Source: Ceratotherium simum simum (taxonomy: Eukaryota; Chordata; Mammalia; Perissodactyla; Rhinocerotidae). From it: a stretch of 64,000 nt of DNA. This document shows positions 1 through 10,399 of the stretch, in pieces. Under the pieces are notes generated by a model. The model worked only from the letters and a program-made list of their open reading frames with translations, searched no databases and was not told where the DNA came from. Both the position numbers and the translations under genes were made by a program. The stretch spans positions 380,783-444,782 of the forward strand of contig NW_004454282.1 of assembly GCF_000283155.1 (NCBI RefSeq), written 5' to 3'. Within the stretch, counting starts at the first letter, position 1. Each line of letters opens with the position of its first letter.

Positions 1-1182
1 CATAATAAGACTGTCAAAAATCAATGAGAAAGAGAAATTTACAAGGGACCACTAAAAGGCTATCAGCAGATTTCTCAGCAGAAACCTTGCAGGCCAAGAG
101 AGAGTGAGATGGTATATTCAAACTGCTGAAAGAAAAAAAACTGCCAACCAAGAATACTTTATCTGGCAAAATTGTCCTTAAGACATGAAGGAGAAATAAA
201 GCCTTTCCCAGACAAACAAAAACTGAGGGAGTTTGTCATCACTAGACCTGCCCTACAAGAAATGCTAAAAGGAGTTCCTCAAGCTGAAATGAAAGAATGT
301 TAATTAGTAACATGAAAACATATGAAAATATAAAACAAACTGGTGAAGATAATCATAGAGTCAAATTCAGAATACTCCATGTGGTGTATTAATCCTTTAA
401 CCCTAGTATAAAGGTTAAAGGACAGAAGTATTAAAAATAGCTATAGCTATAATAATTTCTTAATGGATACACAATATAAAATGATGTAAATTGTGACATC
501 AAAAACATGAATTGTGGTTGTGGGGAGTAAAACAGTACAGTTTTTGTATGTGATGGAAGTTAAGTTGTTATCAGCTTAAAATAGACTCTTATGTCTATGT
601 TTTATATAAGCCTCAGGGTAACTACAAAGCGTAACCCTACAGTATATGCACACAAGGTAAAGAGAAGGGAATCAAAGCATACCACTGTGAAATATTGTCA
701 AATTACAAAGGAAGACAGCAAGAGAGCAACGAAGAAACTACAAACAGTCAGAAAACAATTAATAAGATAGCATTAGTAAGTCCTTATCTATCAATGATTA
801 CTTTAAATGTAAATGGAATAAATTCTCTAATGAAAAGGCATAGAGTGGCTGAATGGATTAAAAAACAAGATCAACTATATGCTTCCTACGGAAGATTCAC
901 TTCAGTTTAAGGACACACATAGGCTCAAAGTGTAGGAGTGGAAAGAGATATTCTGCAAAAATGAAAACCAAAAGAGAACAGGGGTAGCTATACTTATATC
1001 AGACAAAATAGATTTCAAGTCAGAAACTGTAACGAGAGAAAAAGTAGGCATTATATAATGATAATGGGGTCAATTCATTAAACAGATATAACAATTATAA
1101 ATATATATGAACCCAACATCAGAGCACCTAAATATATTAAGCATATTAACAGATCAGGAGGGAGAAATAGAAAAAATATAAG
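1..1182 (+). mobile_element. L1 (L1M-type) fragment, region before ORF2 and ORF2 endonuclease start
   Basis: An old LINE-1 in sense orientation, entering from beyond the left edge. Bases 1-300 resemble the L1M region before ORF2. Around 790-910 the frame reads ITLNVNGINSLMKRHRVAEW, the start of the ORF2 apurinic-type endonuclease domain. The following bases continue the endonuclease region (aggggtagctatacttatat, cagacaaaatagatttcaag) but with stops and frameshifts, so no protein is made. The match stops abruptly near 1182, where sequence of opposite orientation begins. Family membership is recalled from the L1 consensus; the exact subfamily is not determined. Confidence 0.85.
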
Positions 1183-1185
1183 GGC

Positions 1186-1300
1186 AGTTCCTCACACTCA
1201 TTGTGGTTTTGATAGTTAGTGATGTTGAGCACCATTTCATGCATTTGTTGGCCATTTGTATGTCTTCTTTGGAAAAATATCTATTCAGTTCCTCTGCCAG
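1186..1300 (-). mobile_element. Inverted L1 ORF2 3' segment
   Basis: The minus strand encodes a frame with [20 protein letters not shown] followed by SLTIKTTM. This matches the C-terminal part of L1 ORF2, and a related segment occurs at about 16,920-17,050 in this window. It lies head to head with the plus-strand L1 3' UTR that follows. An inverted upstream segment joined to a sense 3' end is the usual product of twin priming during L1 integration. The element is non-coding and old. Confidence 0.75.
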
Positions 1301-1636
1301 GGGCAGGGAGGGTGGGGGAAATAGGGAGATGTTGCTCAATGGATACAAACTTTTAGTTATAAGAGGAATAAGTTCTGTGGATCTAATAGCATGCTGAATA
1401 TAGGTAACAATACTGTATTGTATATTTTAAAGTTGCTGAGGGAGTAGATCTTAAATGTTCTCACCATAACAACAATAACAACAAAAAAAATCGTAATTAT
1501 GTGCGGTGAAGGATGTGCTAATTAACCTTATTGTGGTAAACTTTTCACAATATGTACATCTATCAAATCATCATTGTATACTTTAAACTTACACAATGTT
1601 ATATATCAATTACGTCTCAATAAAGTTGTAAAAAAG
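1301..1636 (+). mobile_element. L1 3' UTR (L1MA/L1MB-like)
   Basis: This is a recognisable L1 3' UTR in sense orientation: ATGGATACAAACTTTTAGTT, then AGTAGATCTTAAATGTTCTC, and a terminal TCAATAAAGTTGTAAAAAA that carries an AATAAA polyadenylation signal. It probably belongs with the inverted ORF2 piece just upstream as a single integration. Confidence 0.75.
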
Positions 1637-1721
1637 ATAAAAATGTAAGGAAAAAGTAATAAATTTGGTTATACAAGAATGTAAAATATATGTATATTTC
1701 TAAAGTTAAAAAGCAAACAGA

Positions 1722-1961
1722 GGGGCCAGCCTGGTGGCATACCAGTTAAGTGCACGTGCTCTGCTTCGGCAGCCCAGGGTTTGCAGGTTCGGATCATGGG
1801 TGTGCACCGATGCACCGCTTGTCAAGCAATGATGTGGCGGCATCCCATATAAAATAGAAGAAGATGGGCATGGATGGTAGCCCAGGGCCCATCTTTCTCA
1901 GCAAAAAGAGGAGGATTGGCATTGGATGTTAGCTCAGGGCTAATCTTCCTCAGAAAAAAAA
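1722..1961 (+). mobile_element. ERE SINE, long form, with 12-bp target duplication
   Basis: A tRNA-derived equine SINE. It has the ggggccagcctggtggcat head, a B box (GGTTCGGATCA, one base diverged), the CCCATATAAAATAGAAGAAG middle, two copies of the tail module containing AGCTCAGGGC and CTTCCTCAG, and a poly(A) run. AAAAAGCAAACA flanks it on both sides (about 1708-1720 and 1962-1973), so the insertion boundaries are clear. It is moderately diverged and therefore older than the copies at 3,591 and 43,001. Confidence 0.92.
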
Positions 1962-1974
1962 AAAAAGCAAACAA

Positions 1975-2388
1975 AGAAACATTTGCAACAGATAAAATTT
2001 TATCTTAAATATGCTGAAAACTTTGATGTATCTCTAGGATAAAGATGAACACTCAAATAAGTAAATGAACAAAGAACACAAGTTCTTTGCAATGTTATAT
2101 GCATTTCATAAGATGCATATAACAAATGTATGTAAAAAGTTTAACCTCACTAATAATAAAAGAAAAATGAGAAACACTTTATGTCCACAAATTAGAAAAG
2201 ATATAAATAAAACTGTGTTACTCAGTTAGCAAGTATGCAAGGAACTGGGCAATTATCCTATTGATGAGAGAGTAAATTGAGACAAACTTTGACAAAATGA
2301 GTAAACATCATATTAAATATGTGCATGACTGCCATGTTGCAGTCAATTTATTTAAAAGTGTTAGCATGCTGTCATGTATGGCTGATGG

Positions 2389-2422
<34 letters not shown>

Positions 2423-3576
2423 GCGCGCGTGTGCCTGCATGTGTGTTGGTTTTAACCTACCCTTTTGCTGCTGTTGGTTAACATTTGTAGTTCCCTAATC
2501 AGGAATACACATTCCAGAGGTAGGTAGTTAGCATCTGTAAGCCTCTTATCAGAAACTCAGATGAGATTCAATTAACTTTATTTAAGATCAATGATAAAAG
2601 CTTTGTTAATTGGCGTAATTGAAGGTAGCAATGATTATTCACTGGTGAAATGAGTGGTGCTCAAGATATGGGTTTGACTAGAAATATTGCAGTGAGTTTT
2701 GCTCTTGCAGAACACAGTGTGAGAATCTGGTGAGTTTAATAGCTTTTATTCATAGGAATGTTGCCCTGTACTTATGATTGCAATCATTTCTATGTTGAGC
2801 ACTTTTCAGAGGATTTTGTTGCCTGACTGCAACAGAACTGTTAACTGAATCCTGCCCTTGCAATACTGTTGCATTAGCCTCTAGTGACTCTTTCATTCAA
2901 AGGACTATTAGAGAGCCTGTAGGACAGAGTTGGGACTTTGTTGAGCTTACAGTTTGAATGATGTTTTTTTTATGTCTGCTTGCTATATTCTTACATGTGC
3001 AGAATTTTATTTTCTTTTATTATACTTTACTTATTTTTTACTTTTGTATTTTCTTTATTATAATTACTTTATTATATTTTGAGAGTTTTGAGAATAAGAC
3101 CCAGAGCTCTCATCTACCTTTAATTGTTGGAGATCATGGATATCTACTCAAAAGAACCTAATCATTAAGAATGAGAAAAATCACAATACTTTTTCACCTA
3201 ATAGTTCAAATTCTAGGAATTTATTCTAAGGAAATAATAAAGGATGTGTGTACAATTTAACTTCAATATGTTTATCAAAGTGTTGTTTATCATGGTAGAA
3301 TACACAATTTTAATGTTCAACAATTGATTGAGAATTGATTAATTTGTAGTATGTTCTAAAATGGAATATAAAGCAGCTTTTAAAAATTAGGGCATAGAAA
3401 AGCATTTAGTGATATGAAAACAAATTCAGGACACACTGTAAGTGAAGAAAATGATATTAAAACAATAGATACAACATGAAAATATTTTAGAAAATATATA
3501 ATTGTGCTGTTGTGAATATAGTGTCAATTGTTTAGAAAAAAATGAAAGATGTATGATTTGATGAGCTCTCTAATTT
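1975..3576. other. Gene-free AT-rich interval
   Basis: No gene or clear repeat is recognised apart from the TG microsatellite listed separately. The 67-residue open frame at 2,958-3,161 is a low-complexity Phe/Leu/Ile-rich translation of T-rich DNA and is taken as chance. Confidence 0.5.
2389..2419. repeat. (TG)n microsatellite
   Basis: About 15 uninterrupted TG dinucleotides, followed by an imperfect alternating purine-pyrimidine stretch (CAGGCGCGCGTGTGCCTGCA). It is likely to be length-polymorphic. Confidence 0.95.
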
Positions 3577-3590
3577 CCTTATAACTCTTT

Positions 3591-3810
3591 TTTTTTTTTT
3601 TTTTTTAAGATTTTATTTATTCAGTTTTTTCCCCCCAAAGCCCCAGTAGATAGTTGTATGTCATAGGTTCACATCCTTCTAGTTGCTGTACGTGGGACTC
3701 GGCCTCACGTTGGACGGAGAAGTGGTGCCTCGGGGCGCTCCCGGGATCCGAACCCGGGCCGCCAGCATCAGAGCGCGCGCACTTAACCGCTAAGCCACGG
3801 AGCCGGCCCT
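3591..3810 (-). mobile_element. ERE SINE, short form, young, with 14-bp target duplication
   Basis: A complete minus-strand ERE. On the minus strand it runs from GGGCCGGCTCCGTGGCTTAG through the B box GGTTCGGATCC to GGGGCTTTGGGGGGAAAAA, then an ACTGAATAAATAAAATCTT tail and poly(A). CCTTATAACTCTTT is duplicated exactly at 3,577-3,590 and 3,811-3,824. By eye it differs from the copy at 43,001 at only about seven substitutions over roughly 205 bases. The preserved CpGs and exact duplication indicate a young insertion. Confidence 0.95.
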
Positions 3811-3849
3811 CCTTATAACTCTTTCATCTCCAAATACCAGGGTTTACAA

Positions 3850-3957
3850 AAGAGTGGTCTATGAACCACATGCATCAGAATCACTTGGTTTGTTTGTAAA
3901 ATGCACATATATAAGCCCTATCCCAAACTTATCAAATCAGAATATCTTGGGGGTATA
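3850..3957 (-). mobile_element. MER5-like hAT-Charlie remnant
   Basis: The phrases GTGGTCTATGAACCACATGC, ATCAGAATCACTT and CAAATCAGAATATCTTGGGG follow the MER5 non-autonomous hAT-Charlie consensus in reverse orientation. It is short and diverged, with no coding capacity. Confidence 0.65.
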
Positions 3958-3959
3958 TT

Positions 3960-4520
3960 AACTATCTATTGCTATGTAATAAATTACAACAAAACATGGG
4001 GGCTTAAACTAATAAACAATAGTTATTCAATGTTTTTATTGGTCTGGAATCTAGGTACCTCTTAGTGAGGGTGCTTCTGGTTTAGGGTCTCTCATGAAGT
4101 CAAAGTTAAGCTATTGACCAGTGATTCACACATTTCAAGACTTTACTGGGACTGGAGAATCTGCTTACAGTCTCAATCACATAGCTGTTGATAAGCCTCA
4201 GGAGATCCACTTCTAAACTCCTTCCCATGAATGCTCGCAGGCCTTGGTCATTTGCCATGTGGACCTTTCCATAGACTGACTGAGTCTTTTCACAACATGG
4301 AAGTTGACAATCTGAGAGAGAGAGAGCATCTAAGATAGAAGCCACAGTCTTTGTGTAACCTAATCTTGAAAGTGAAAATCATCACCATTTCATTGAATCA
4401 ATAATAGTGACTCAATAAGTCTAGCCAACAGTTAAAAGGAAAGGAATTAAATAAGGGTGTGAACACCAGAAAGCATGAATTGTTGGGAGCCATCTTATAA
4501 AACTTCCTAACAGATGCTGA
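3960..4520. repeat. Diverged interspersed repeat, family not assigned
   Basis: It starts with CTATCTATTGCTATGTAATA and GGGGGCTTAAACTAATAAAC and ends near GTTGGGAGCCATCTTATAAA. This layout is shared by many old mammalian interspersed repeats, probably LTR-derived, but I cannot name the family. The 79-residue minus-strand frame at 4,106-4,345 lies within it and is not considered a gene. Confidence 0.45.
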
Positions 4521-4524
4521 GACC

Positions 4525-5125
4525 TCAAATCTGAATTTTTAACAACATTCTTAAAGGATTCATATACAAACCATTTATTTCCTGAATCCTTTTAATAAAA
4601 CAAAAAAATTGATACTTATACTCTGACTGACTCATTTCAACTCATGGACTGGTTTGCTTTGCATCTAGCCTTCTGCCTAGATAATTGTCAGTCTTACGAC
4701 TCATCTAAGATTACATTGTTCTGGGGCCAAGACCACAACTCCAGTTTTCTCAATTCCTAAAAAGACACACTTTTCACTTCATTAAGCTTTCTCTTTCTTT
4801 ACTCTTAGCTTTACCTTAGTTCTTGAAGTTATCCTACTTTGTGAACAACTGCATGAAGTGTAATGTTGAACAACAGCAACAACATCAAAATCCACTTTAG
4901 AAATAAACACAAAGTGACTGTGGTCTGTTATAAACAGAAAAATCCTATGTGATTGTAATATATAATTTATTTGAGGAAGCTGGCAGAAGGCAGTCTTCGA
5001 TAGTACAAAACATACCTTTTTCCTCACAATAATGTGTTCCTAAAATGATTGAGTGTAAACTGAGTATCTGTAAATTGAATCATATACCATATGGACTAAT
5101 GTGGCTAGCCATTTAAAGGGGATGG
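4525..5125. other. Gene-free interval
   Basis: AT-rich sequence with no recognised gene. The 81-residue minus-strand frame at 4,782-5,027 has no recognisable domain and is treated as chance. Confidence 0.45.
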
Positions 5126-5131
5126 TTGGTA

Positions 5132-5800
5132 CAGTCATCTCCATTATTCACAGATTCCATATTTGCAAATTTGCCTACTTGCTAAAATTTATTTGCAACC
5201 CCAAAGTCAATACTTGTGGCACTTTTGCAGTCATTTGTGAACATACAGTGAACAGAACAGTGAAAATTTTGAGTCACCTACTTTCCTAGTTGAAGTCTAG
5301 AAAGGTGACACTCTGCCTTCCTGTTTTATCTCTCGTATTGTAAAGAAGTCTCTTTTTTGCAGTCTATTTGGTACCACATTTTTTGAATTTTTATGCATTT
5401 TATTGGTGTTCTTGCCGTTTAAAATGGCCCAAAGTGTAGTGCTGAAGTCTTTAGTGTTCCCAAGGGCAAGGACGCTGGGTGTGTGCTGTTCTTCACAGAG
5501 AAAATACATGCATTAGATAAGCTTTGCTCAGGCATAAGTTATAGTGCTGCTGGCTGTCAGTTCAATGTTAATGAATCAACAATATATATTAAGTAAGGTG
5601 TCTTTAAGCAGAAACAAACATAAAACAAGGTTTTTATATTGATTGGTTAATCAAAATTTTCTCACCTGAGGCTCACAGGAACCTAACTCTATTTCTCCTA
5701 GGAGCAATGGTTTTAGTATTCACTAATTCAGTTTTCACAGAGACTTTATAGAATGTAAATACTGCAAACACGAAAATCAACTGTAAATACTTTTGCAAAG
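5132..5800 (+). mobile_element. TcMar-Tigger DNA transposon remnant
   Basis: It begins CAGTCATCTCCATTATTCAC immediately after a TA dinucleotide, the Tc1/mariner target, and continues with phrases typical of Tigger elements (TTGCCTACTTGCTAAAATTT, AAAATTTTGAGTCACCTACT, and later GTATTCACTAATTCAGT). The part around 5,340-5,720 resembles decayed transposase sequence but is full of stops. The right end is not clearly defined. The subfamily is uncertain. Confidence 0.7.
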
Positions 5801-7525
5801 TAAAGACCTCTGGAACTTTTATTTTTGCATTGTGTATAAAGAATCTAATAAAATGTGGAAAAAGTGTGGAGGGGAGCACAGCTGATTGATTCCTAATTCC
5901 ATTTCCTTACGCTTAAAATCAGCGGGAGTCTCACAGCCATGCTTATAAAAGAGTCTTGGCTGGGATGTCAGGCTTCTAGTTTACTTTGACTCTGTCAGTC
6001 TGTGTCACAACCTTCATGGCAATTAACTGCGCTTTTGTGTGCTAATGATCGTTATCCCACTATGCGGCCATTAGTATTCTGACGTCCTTAGTTTGCAGCT
6101 CAAGCAGCAATCAGTTACCTAAAACAATTGCATAGGAGGAAGTTTAGGAAGGCTGATCTGAAAGTCCTTACCTGAGCTCTGTTTTCTTATACTCTACTTC
6201 AACACTGAACACAAAGCTCTTCCTGACACAATTCTTTCAAAAACACTGCTTTAGCCACTTGATTAAAGTGAATTTGAAGCTAGTTTTAAAAACTGGGATA
6301 GGATACAAGTAGTGCTTTATACCTGAAGATCTATCCAGGCACCTGATGTATCAAAAATAAACAATTAATTATAAAACTAAGGTATGTTTTATCTGACTGA
6401 GGCACCCCTTCTGTTGGATGACCTTATTCAAGTCATTTAGAACAAAGAGGGTGGTGTTTGTGAGTTTGTGTAAATCTCACTGGATGCAAGGTATCAGGAG
6501 AAAGTCGAATCAAATCAGATGTGATCAGACGAGACATTCTTTTCCTGTGACGCTCTTCCTCTTTCCTCTTCTCATATCAAAGTCACTCCCACCAAATCCC
6601 CAGGATGTGTGGGGAAGGAAGAATAAGAGGGGACAGAGAGATGCCCTTTCTGGAGTTTTCAGAACTGTTGCACACTGAGTCTAACCTGATGGTGTATTCT
6701 GCTCACGTCTCCAAAAAGTCAAAAGCATTTTCAGCGTTGATTTCCCTTAAGAGTTATCAGACCTCATTCAGATTGGTTTAATGAGTGTAAGAGGTGACCT
6801 TGTGTCCACACAGATACTCCTATAGTAAAAGACCTGGAAGTACAACTTCACATATATGTGTAAATAATTATTTTGGGGGGTGTAGTGGGGGGGTAAACTC
6901 AAAACTCTGCTTAGATGCTACCTAAGCTAAATGGACAAGAGAAATTTTCCACTGTGTTATAATGATCATTTGCAAATTACATGGCTCTAGTAATTCATGC
7001 ATGCACTGATACAGACCAGAGGACTCAGTGTAGGGGTATTGAGCTTGCTGCTGGCAGCATTAATTGATTCGTTTGGAACATTTCTCTCCAGAGAATCCTA
7101 ATGACAGCTTCCCTGGGCAAGAAACTGACACCCAGCCAGGGTCCCGGATATACGGGGACACACGTGTGAGGATGCTGTCGTCAAAATAAACCATTCTCAT
7201 CTTCTGGCAGGGGCTGGTTTTCCTAGGAACACTCTCTAATCCTGGGAGCTTCAGTGAGAGGCTTGCTTTCTTGGTAGAGGTGGCAGTTGAGCTTCATGTC
7301 TTCCCTGTGGGATGGAAAAAAGGGACTGGATTATTGGTTGCATTTTAAACTAGCCAGCTGCTCTCCTTGGGGAAATGTTGGGGAGGTGCTGATCAAGCTT
7401 AGCATTTGATTGGTGTGGCCCTGTTGGTGAAAAGGAAGACTGCCTCTCATCATAAAGTTTAACTGACATCCCCTCAACACAACCCAGATCTGTCTCTCCT
7501 GATACATAATATCTGTTTTCCCAAC
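5800..7525. other. Gene-free interval
   Basis: No exon, RNA gene or clear repeat recognised. The 86-residue frame at 6,418-6,678 has no recognisable motif. A short G-run (TTTTGGGGGGTGTAGTGGGG) lies near 6,873. Confidence 0.45.
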
Positions 7526-7529
7526 TACA

Positions 7530-7640
7530 TGTTGAACCGTGGAGCAGATTCTAAGTTTTGGTCATTTTTAGTTTCCCAGCACCTACTAGAATACAATGCC
7601 TAGCATATAATAGACACAGAAGAATGGTTATAGGAAAGAA
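7530..7640 (+). mobile_element. L2 3'-end fragment
   Basis: GTTTCCCAGCACCTACTAGA and AATGCCTAGCATATAATAGA follow the L2 LINE 3' UTR phrase for 'cagcacctagcacagtgcctggcacatagtagg' type ends. It is short and diverged. Confidence 0.55.
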
Positions 7641-7659
7641 TGAAAATAAAATATTAAAA

Positions 7660-8960
7660 TTTGAAATTTTGAAACACTATTAAGGGATTTTGCCTGAAAT
7701 CTTTATAAAACTTTGAAAATTGGTTCAATTTGTAGTCTCCTTGGGAGAATGTGATAGCCTACTTTATTCTTTTTTCTTTGAAATTTTGTTTTGAGTCTAA
7801 AATAATCACTTTTTCCCTGAACATGTTAAGAGTATGCATGTAGGTAGGAATATTTTCTGGAGAACTTCTGGCCAGACATTTTTTTATTATATTTTTACTG
7901 AAAATCATATGTATTTTTATTTTTAATTGATTAGGTGCAGAAAACACTCAGTCTAAAAAACATTACATTATAAGTCATAGTTCTGGCAAGAACACAAAAG
8001 CCTTCAAAGTGAGTAGAAACAATTCATCTTAACTAGTTATTGACCATGGAAAATCATGACCGACATTCCAGTTTTGCAAAAGTGCCTCTGTTAGAGAAAC
8101 ACACCACACAAGGAGAGGGGAAAATCTTAAATTCTCTCTCCAAGTTTAAGCAATCAAAAAATCCAGGGGAAAAAAACAACAAAAACTCCCTTCCTTAGCA
8201 TTAATCTCAGCAACAGGCAAAGCTATGGCATTTCAAGTGGTGAAAATTTTGACCACAACAATACCCACCACCAAGTCTGAATTGGCCCACTTCCTGACTA
8301 GGAATTAAAGAAACAAAAAACACTGTGTGAACTAACAAGGCAGCTGCATACATTTGTAGGAGTTGGGTGTTTGTTTGCTTACTATAGTAGTTCAAAAATA
8401 GTTTTCCAGTTAACATCTTTTCCATATAATGGAGATGTCAGGGCAAGTTTACATGATTGTGTAAATGGTCAGAAGCTGATTATGTAGCTCTGAACTGCTG
8501 AGCGCTGCGCAGGAAGACAGGGGTTCAGCAGAGCCCCTGGGGCTTTTTCCCTGCGAGAGGAACCCAGGCTCCTCTTGGGGTTGCTGGAAATGCATTCCAG
8601 ATGAGTTCGACCCGGCTGGCTTTCCTCTGCCTGTCAGACTCACTTTGCACAGGGTTGGTGAGGGGCTGCAGCCTTGCTGCCAATCTCTACGATTACCCTG
8701 AGGTTTGGAGTTGGGGTGAAAAGAGCCATTTCTGCGAGAAACAGTAGATTCATAGTGGAGAATGACCACGGTAACGTCACTGTCCAAAGCACATGCTTTT
8801 GAATAACAAAGCTTTCAATATGCCCACACACACCGCAAATTGATGCTTATACCTATTTCATCGCAACCGTTTCCTCTCCCATAAACACATTCCAGCTTGA
8901 AAGCACGTTGTATGGGTGAGACTCCAGGTCGGTAACGCTGCCTGTCTGGCTGATGTCCTC
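7660..8960. other. Gene-free interval left of the CpG island
   Basis: Unique-looking sequence whose GC content rises from about 8,450 onward toward the CpG island. Overlapping minus-strand frames (8,449-9,070) are compositional, with no recognisable domain. A proximal regulatory role is possible but is not shown by sequence alone. Confidence 0.4.
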
Positions 8961-8970
8961 CGCCTAAGGA

Positions 8971-8982
8971 CAGGTAGGTAAA
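8971..8982 (+). other. Candidate splice donor (CAG|GTAGGT), upstream
   Basis: CAG|GTAGGTAAA matches the donor consensus well on the plus strand at the left edge of the CpG island. It could end an alternative, more upstream first exon. No transcript evidence is available, so this is a site-level call only. Confidence 0.3.
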
Positions 8983-9406
8983 ACCTTCCGAAAGGCCCCT
9001 CTTCCGGCTTCTCAAATTGTGTCGTCCCCCAACCCCTTATCCCCCTGGACTCAGCAATTCTCAGCCCCAAAGCAGAAGTGTTTGTTTCCCTGGCCAGGGC
9101 GCCTTAAAGATCCCTGGAATTCCGCTTCTCCCGGAGGCCAGAGGTTTGGGTACCCGGGCAGGTCGCGCCTCCTCGTGCCCCAATACCGGGTTGCAAAGGA
9201 AGGCAGCATTGCTTCGGTATATTCCGCATCACTAAGCAGCACATCCTCTACATCCCTGCACGGGAACAGGGTTGATCGTCTTCGGGTGCTTGGGGTTCAG
9301 GCCAGACGCTCTTTCCCAGTTTTGCGCGCGGGAACTAGAGGCCTCCTCCCCGGGGCAGGGCCGGGCAGGTGCTGCGCCCGGGCGCGCGCCTCGTCCGGCC
9401 GCGCAC

Positions 9407-9418
9407 TGAGCATGCTCA
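9407..9418. promoter_or_regulatory. Perfect 12-bp palindrome TGAGCATGCTCA
   Basis: TGAGCATGCTCA is its own reverse complement and sits in the densest part of the island. Its GCATGC centre resembles NRF1-type sites (GCGCATGCGC), with outer bases changed from GC to GA/TC. Factor identity is inference. Confidence 0.4.
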
Positions 9419-9436
9419 GCCCTGCTGCGCACAGCT

Positions 9437-9453
9437 CCCGCCCTCCCCACGCC
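9437..9453 (+). promoter_or_regulatory. Sp/KLF-like GC box cluster
   Basis: CCCGCCCTCCCCACGCC combines a GC-box core on the minus strand (GGGCGGG) with a CACCC/KLF-like stretch. It lies about 250 bases upstream of the stronger candidate donor, a reasonable place for a core promoter. Confidence 0.4.
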
Positions 9454-9705
9454 TATCCTCTTCTCCGCGCGTCTCCCCTCCTCGAGGCTGAGGAGCCGGG
9501 AGCCTGAAATCCGCCGCGCCGGGTTTTGTGAGCCGCCGCGAGCGTGAGGGAGGGGAGCGCGGCACCAGACAGAGCACTGGGTTCAACCCTAGGATTGGTC
9601 GCAAGTAGGAAGCTTTCGCCACTACCCCGGGACCCTCCCCGGGACCCTCGGACTGTGCCGGCGCCGCCCCGGAGGCTGTAGCGGGCGCCGCGCTCAGGTG
9701 CTGAG
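9450..9705 (+). other. Candidate untranslated first exon ending at a splice donor
   Basis: The segment ends in TGAG|GTAGGTGAGG, a strong plus-strand splice donor with GT at 9,706-9,707. A weaker alternative, CAG|GTGCTG, lies eight bases upstream. The upstream sequence is GC-rich and holds no obvious start codon in a long frame that reads through the donor, so a non-coding first exon fits best. The left boundary is a guess based on the GC-box cluster. No downstream acceptor or coding exon could be recognised, so the gene remains unnamed. Transcription in the other direction, or in both, is possible. Confidence 0.4.
9594..9598 (-). promoter_or_regulatory. Inverted CCAAT box
   Basis: AGGATTGGTC contains ATTGG, a CCAAT box on the minus strand and the usual NF-Y contact. 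It lies inside the island core, about 110 bases upstream of the candidate donor. It works in either orientation, so it does not decide the transcription direction. Confidence 0.35.
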
Positions 9706-10304
9706 GTAGGTGAGGCGCGAGCTGTGGGGTCCGCTCCAGCCTGGGCGTGTGTTGCCCCGGGCACCCCTGCTCTCGGATTTTGGGGAAAGGGCATGGTCCT
9801 CAGGCTGCCGAGTGGAGAGGGGCTACCCGGGGCTCCACTCCTGCAGGGCTGGACAGGGGCTGTGGGCCGTGCTGCCCTGAGGCGGGCAGCCCTGCGGGGT
9901 CAGGGCAGCAGCCGGCACTGAGCGCCCTGAACGCGGGAGGAGGCAGGGCCCCGACGACGCCACCCGCGGCGACCCTGCTTCTTTTTAGTCAGAAAATAAG
10001 TTTGTTGCGCTGCGAGGCAGCCACAAAACAAGGAGCCCAGAGCCCGAATGCTTTGGGAACCCTCAAAATCGGCTGCTCCAACTGTTTCAGGCTGTTGCCT
10101 CCTCTCCGTGAGCCCTCGCCCCTGGCGCACGGTTCGTGGCGAGAGTTTCGTTCCAGTGTTGGTACCCGCGGCTCGGATTGCCCAGCTGCAGCCCATAGGA
10201 GAGGAAGGCGAACTTGGGCTGGGGTTTGAAGGGACTTAGGACTAAAGGAGCAGGAGCCCGTAGCCGTGGTGGAAGGAGCCGTGTTGGAACAGACACTGAT
10301 TTTG

Positions 10305-10392
10305 GGGGCGCCCACTGTGTGCCAGGCTCAGTGCTAAGCGCTAGGGGTACAGCAGCGAACCACATTGACCAAGTCCCCACTCTTGTGGCACG
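10305..10392 (-). mobile_element. L2 3'-end fragment in the CpG-island flank
   Basis: ACTGTGTGCCAGGCTCAGTG, CTAAGCGCTAGGGGTACAGC and AGTCCCCACTCTTGTGGCAC follow the reverse complement of the L2 LINE 3' end. This marks the right shore of the island as transposon-derived DNA. Confidence 0.6.
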
Positions 10393-10399
10393 TACCTAG

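Larger units (their letters stand above)
8990..10345. promoter_or_regulatory. CpG island, candidate promoter
   Basis: About 1.3 kb of strongly GC-rich, CpG-dense DNA in an otherwise AT-rich window. The core at 9,300-9,740 contains runs such as GCGCCCGGGCGCGCGCC and GGCGCCGCCCCGG. No TATA box is evident, which suits a broad TATA-less promoter. Undepleted CpGs imply germline hypomethylation, the usual property of promoters of housekeeping or developmental genes. The gene cannot be named from sequence alone. Long open frames on both strands (up to 162 residues) are expected in GC-rich DNA with few stops and show no domain, so they are not called. Confidence 0.85.

Noticed and set aside
9019..9507. 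162-residue plus-strand open frame, with others in both strands up to 10,380
   Set aside because: They lie in a CpG island where stop codons are rare. Frames overlap on both strands, none shows a recognisable domain, and one reads through no supported splice site.
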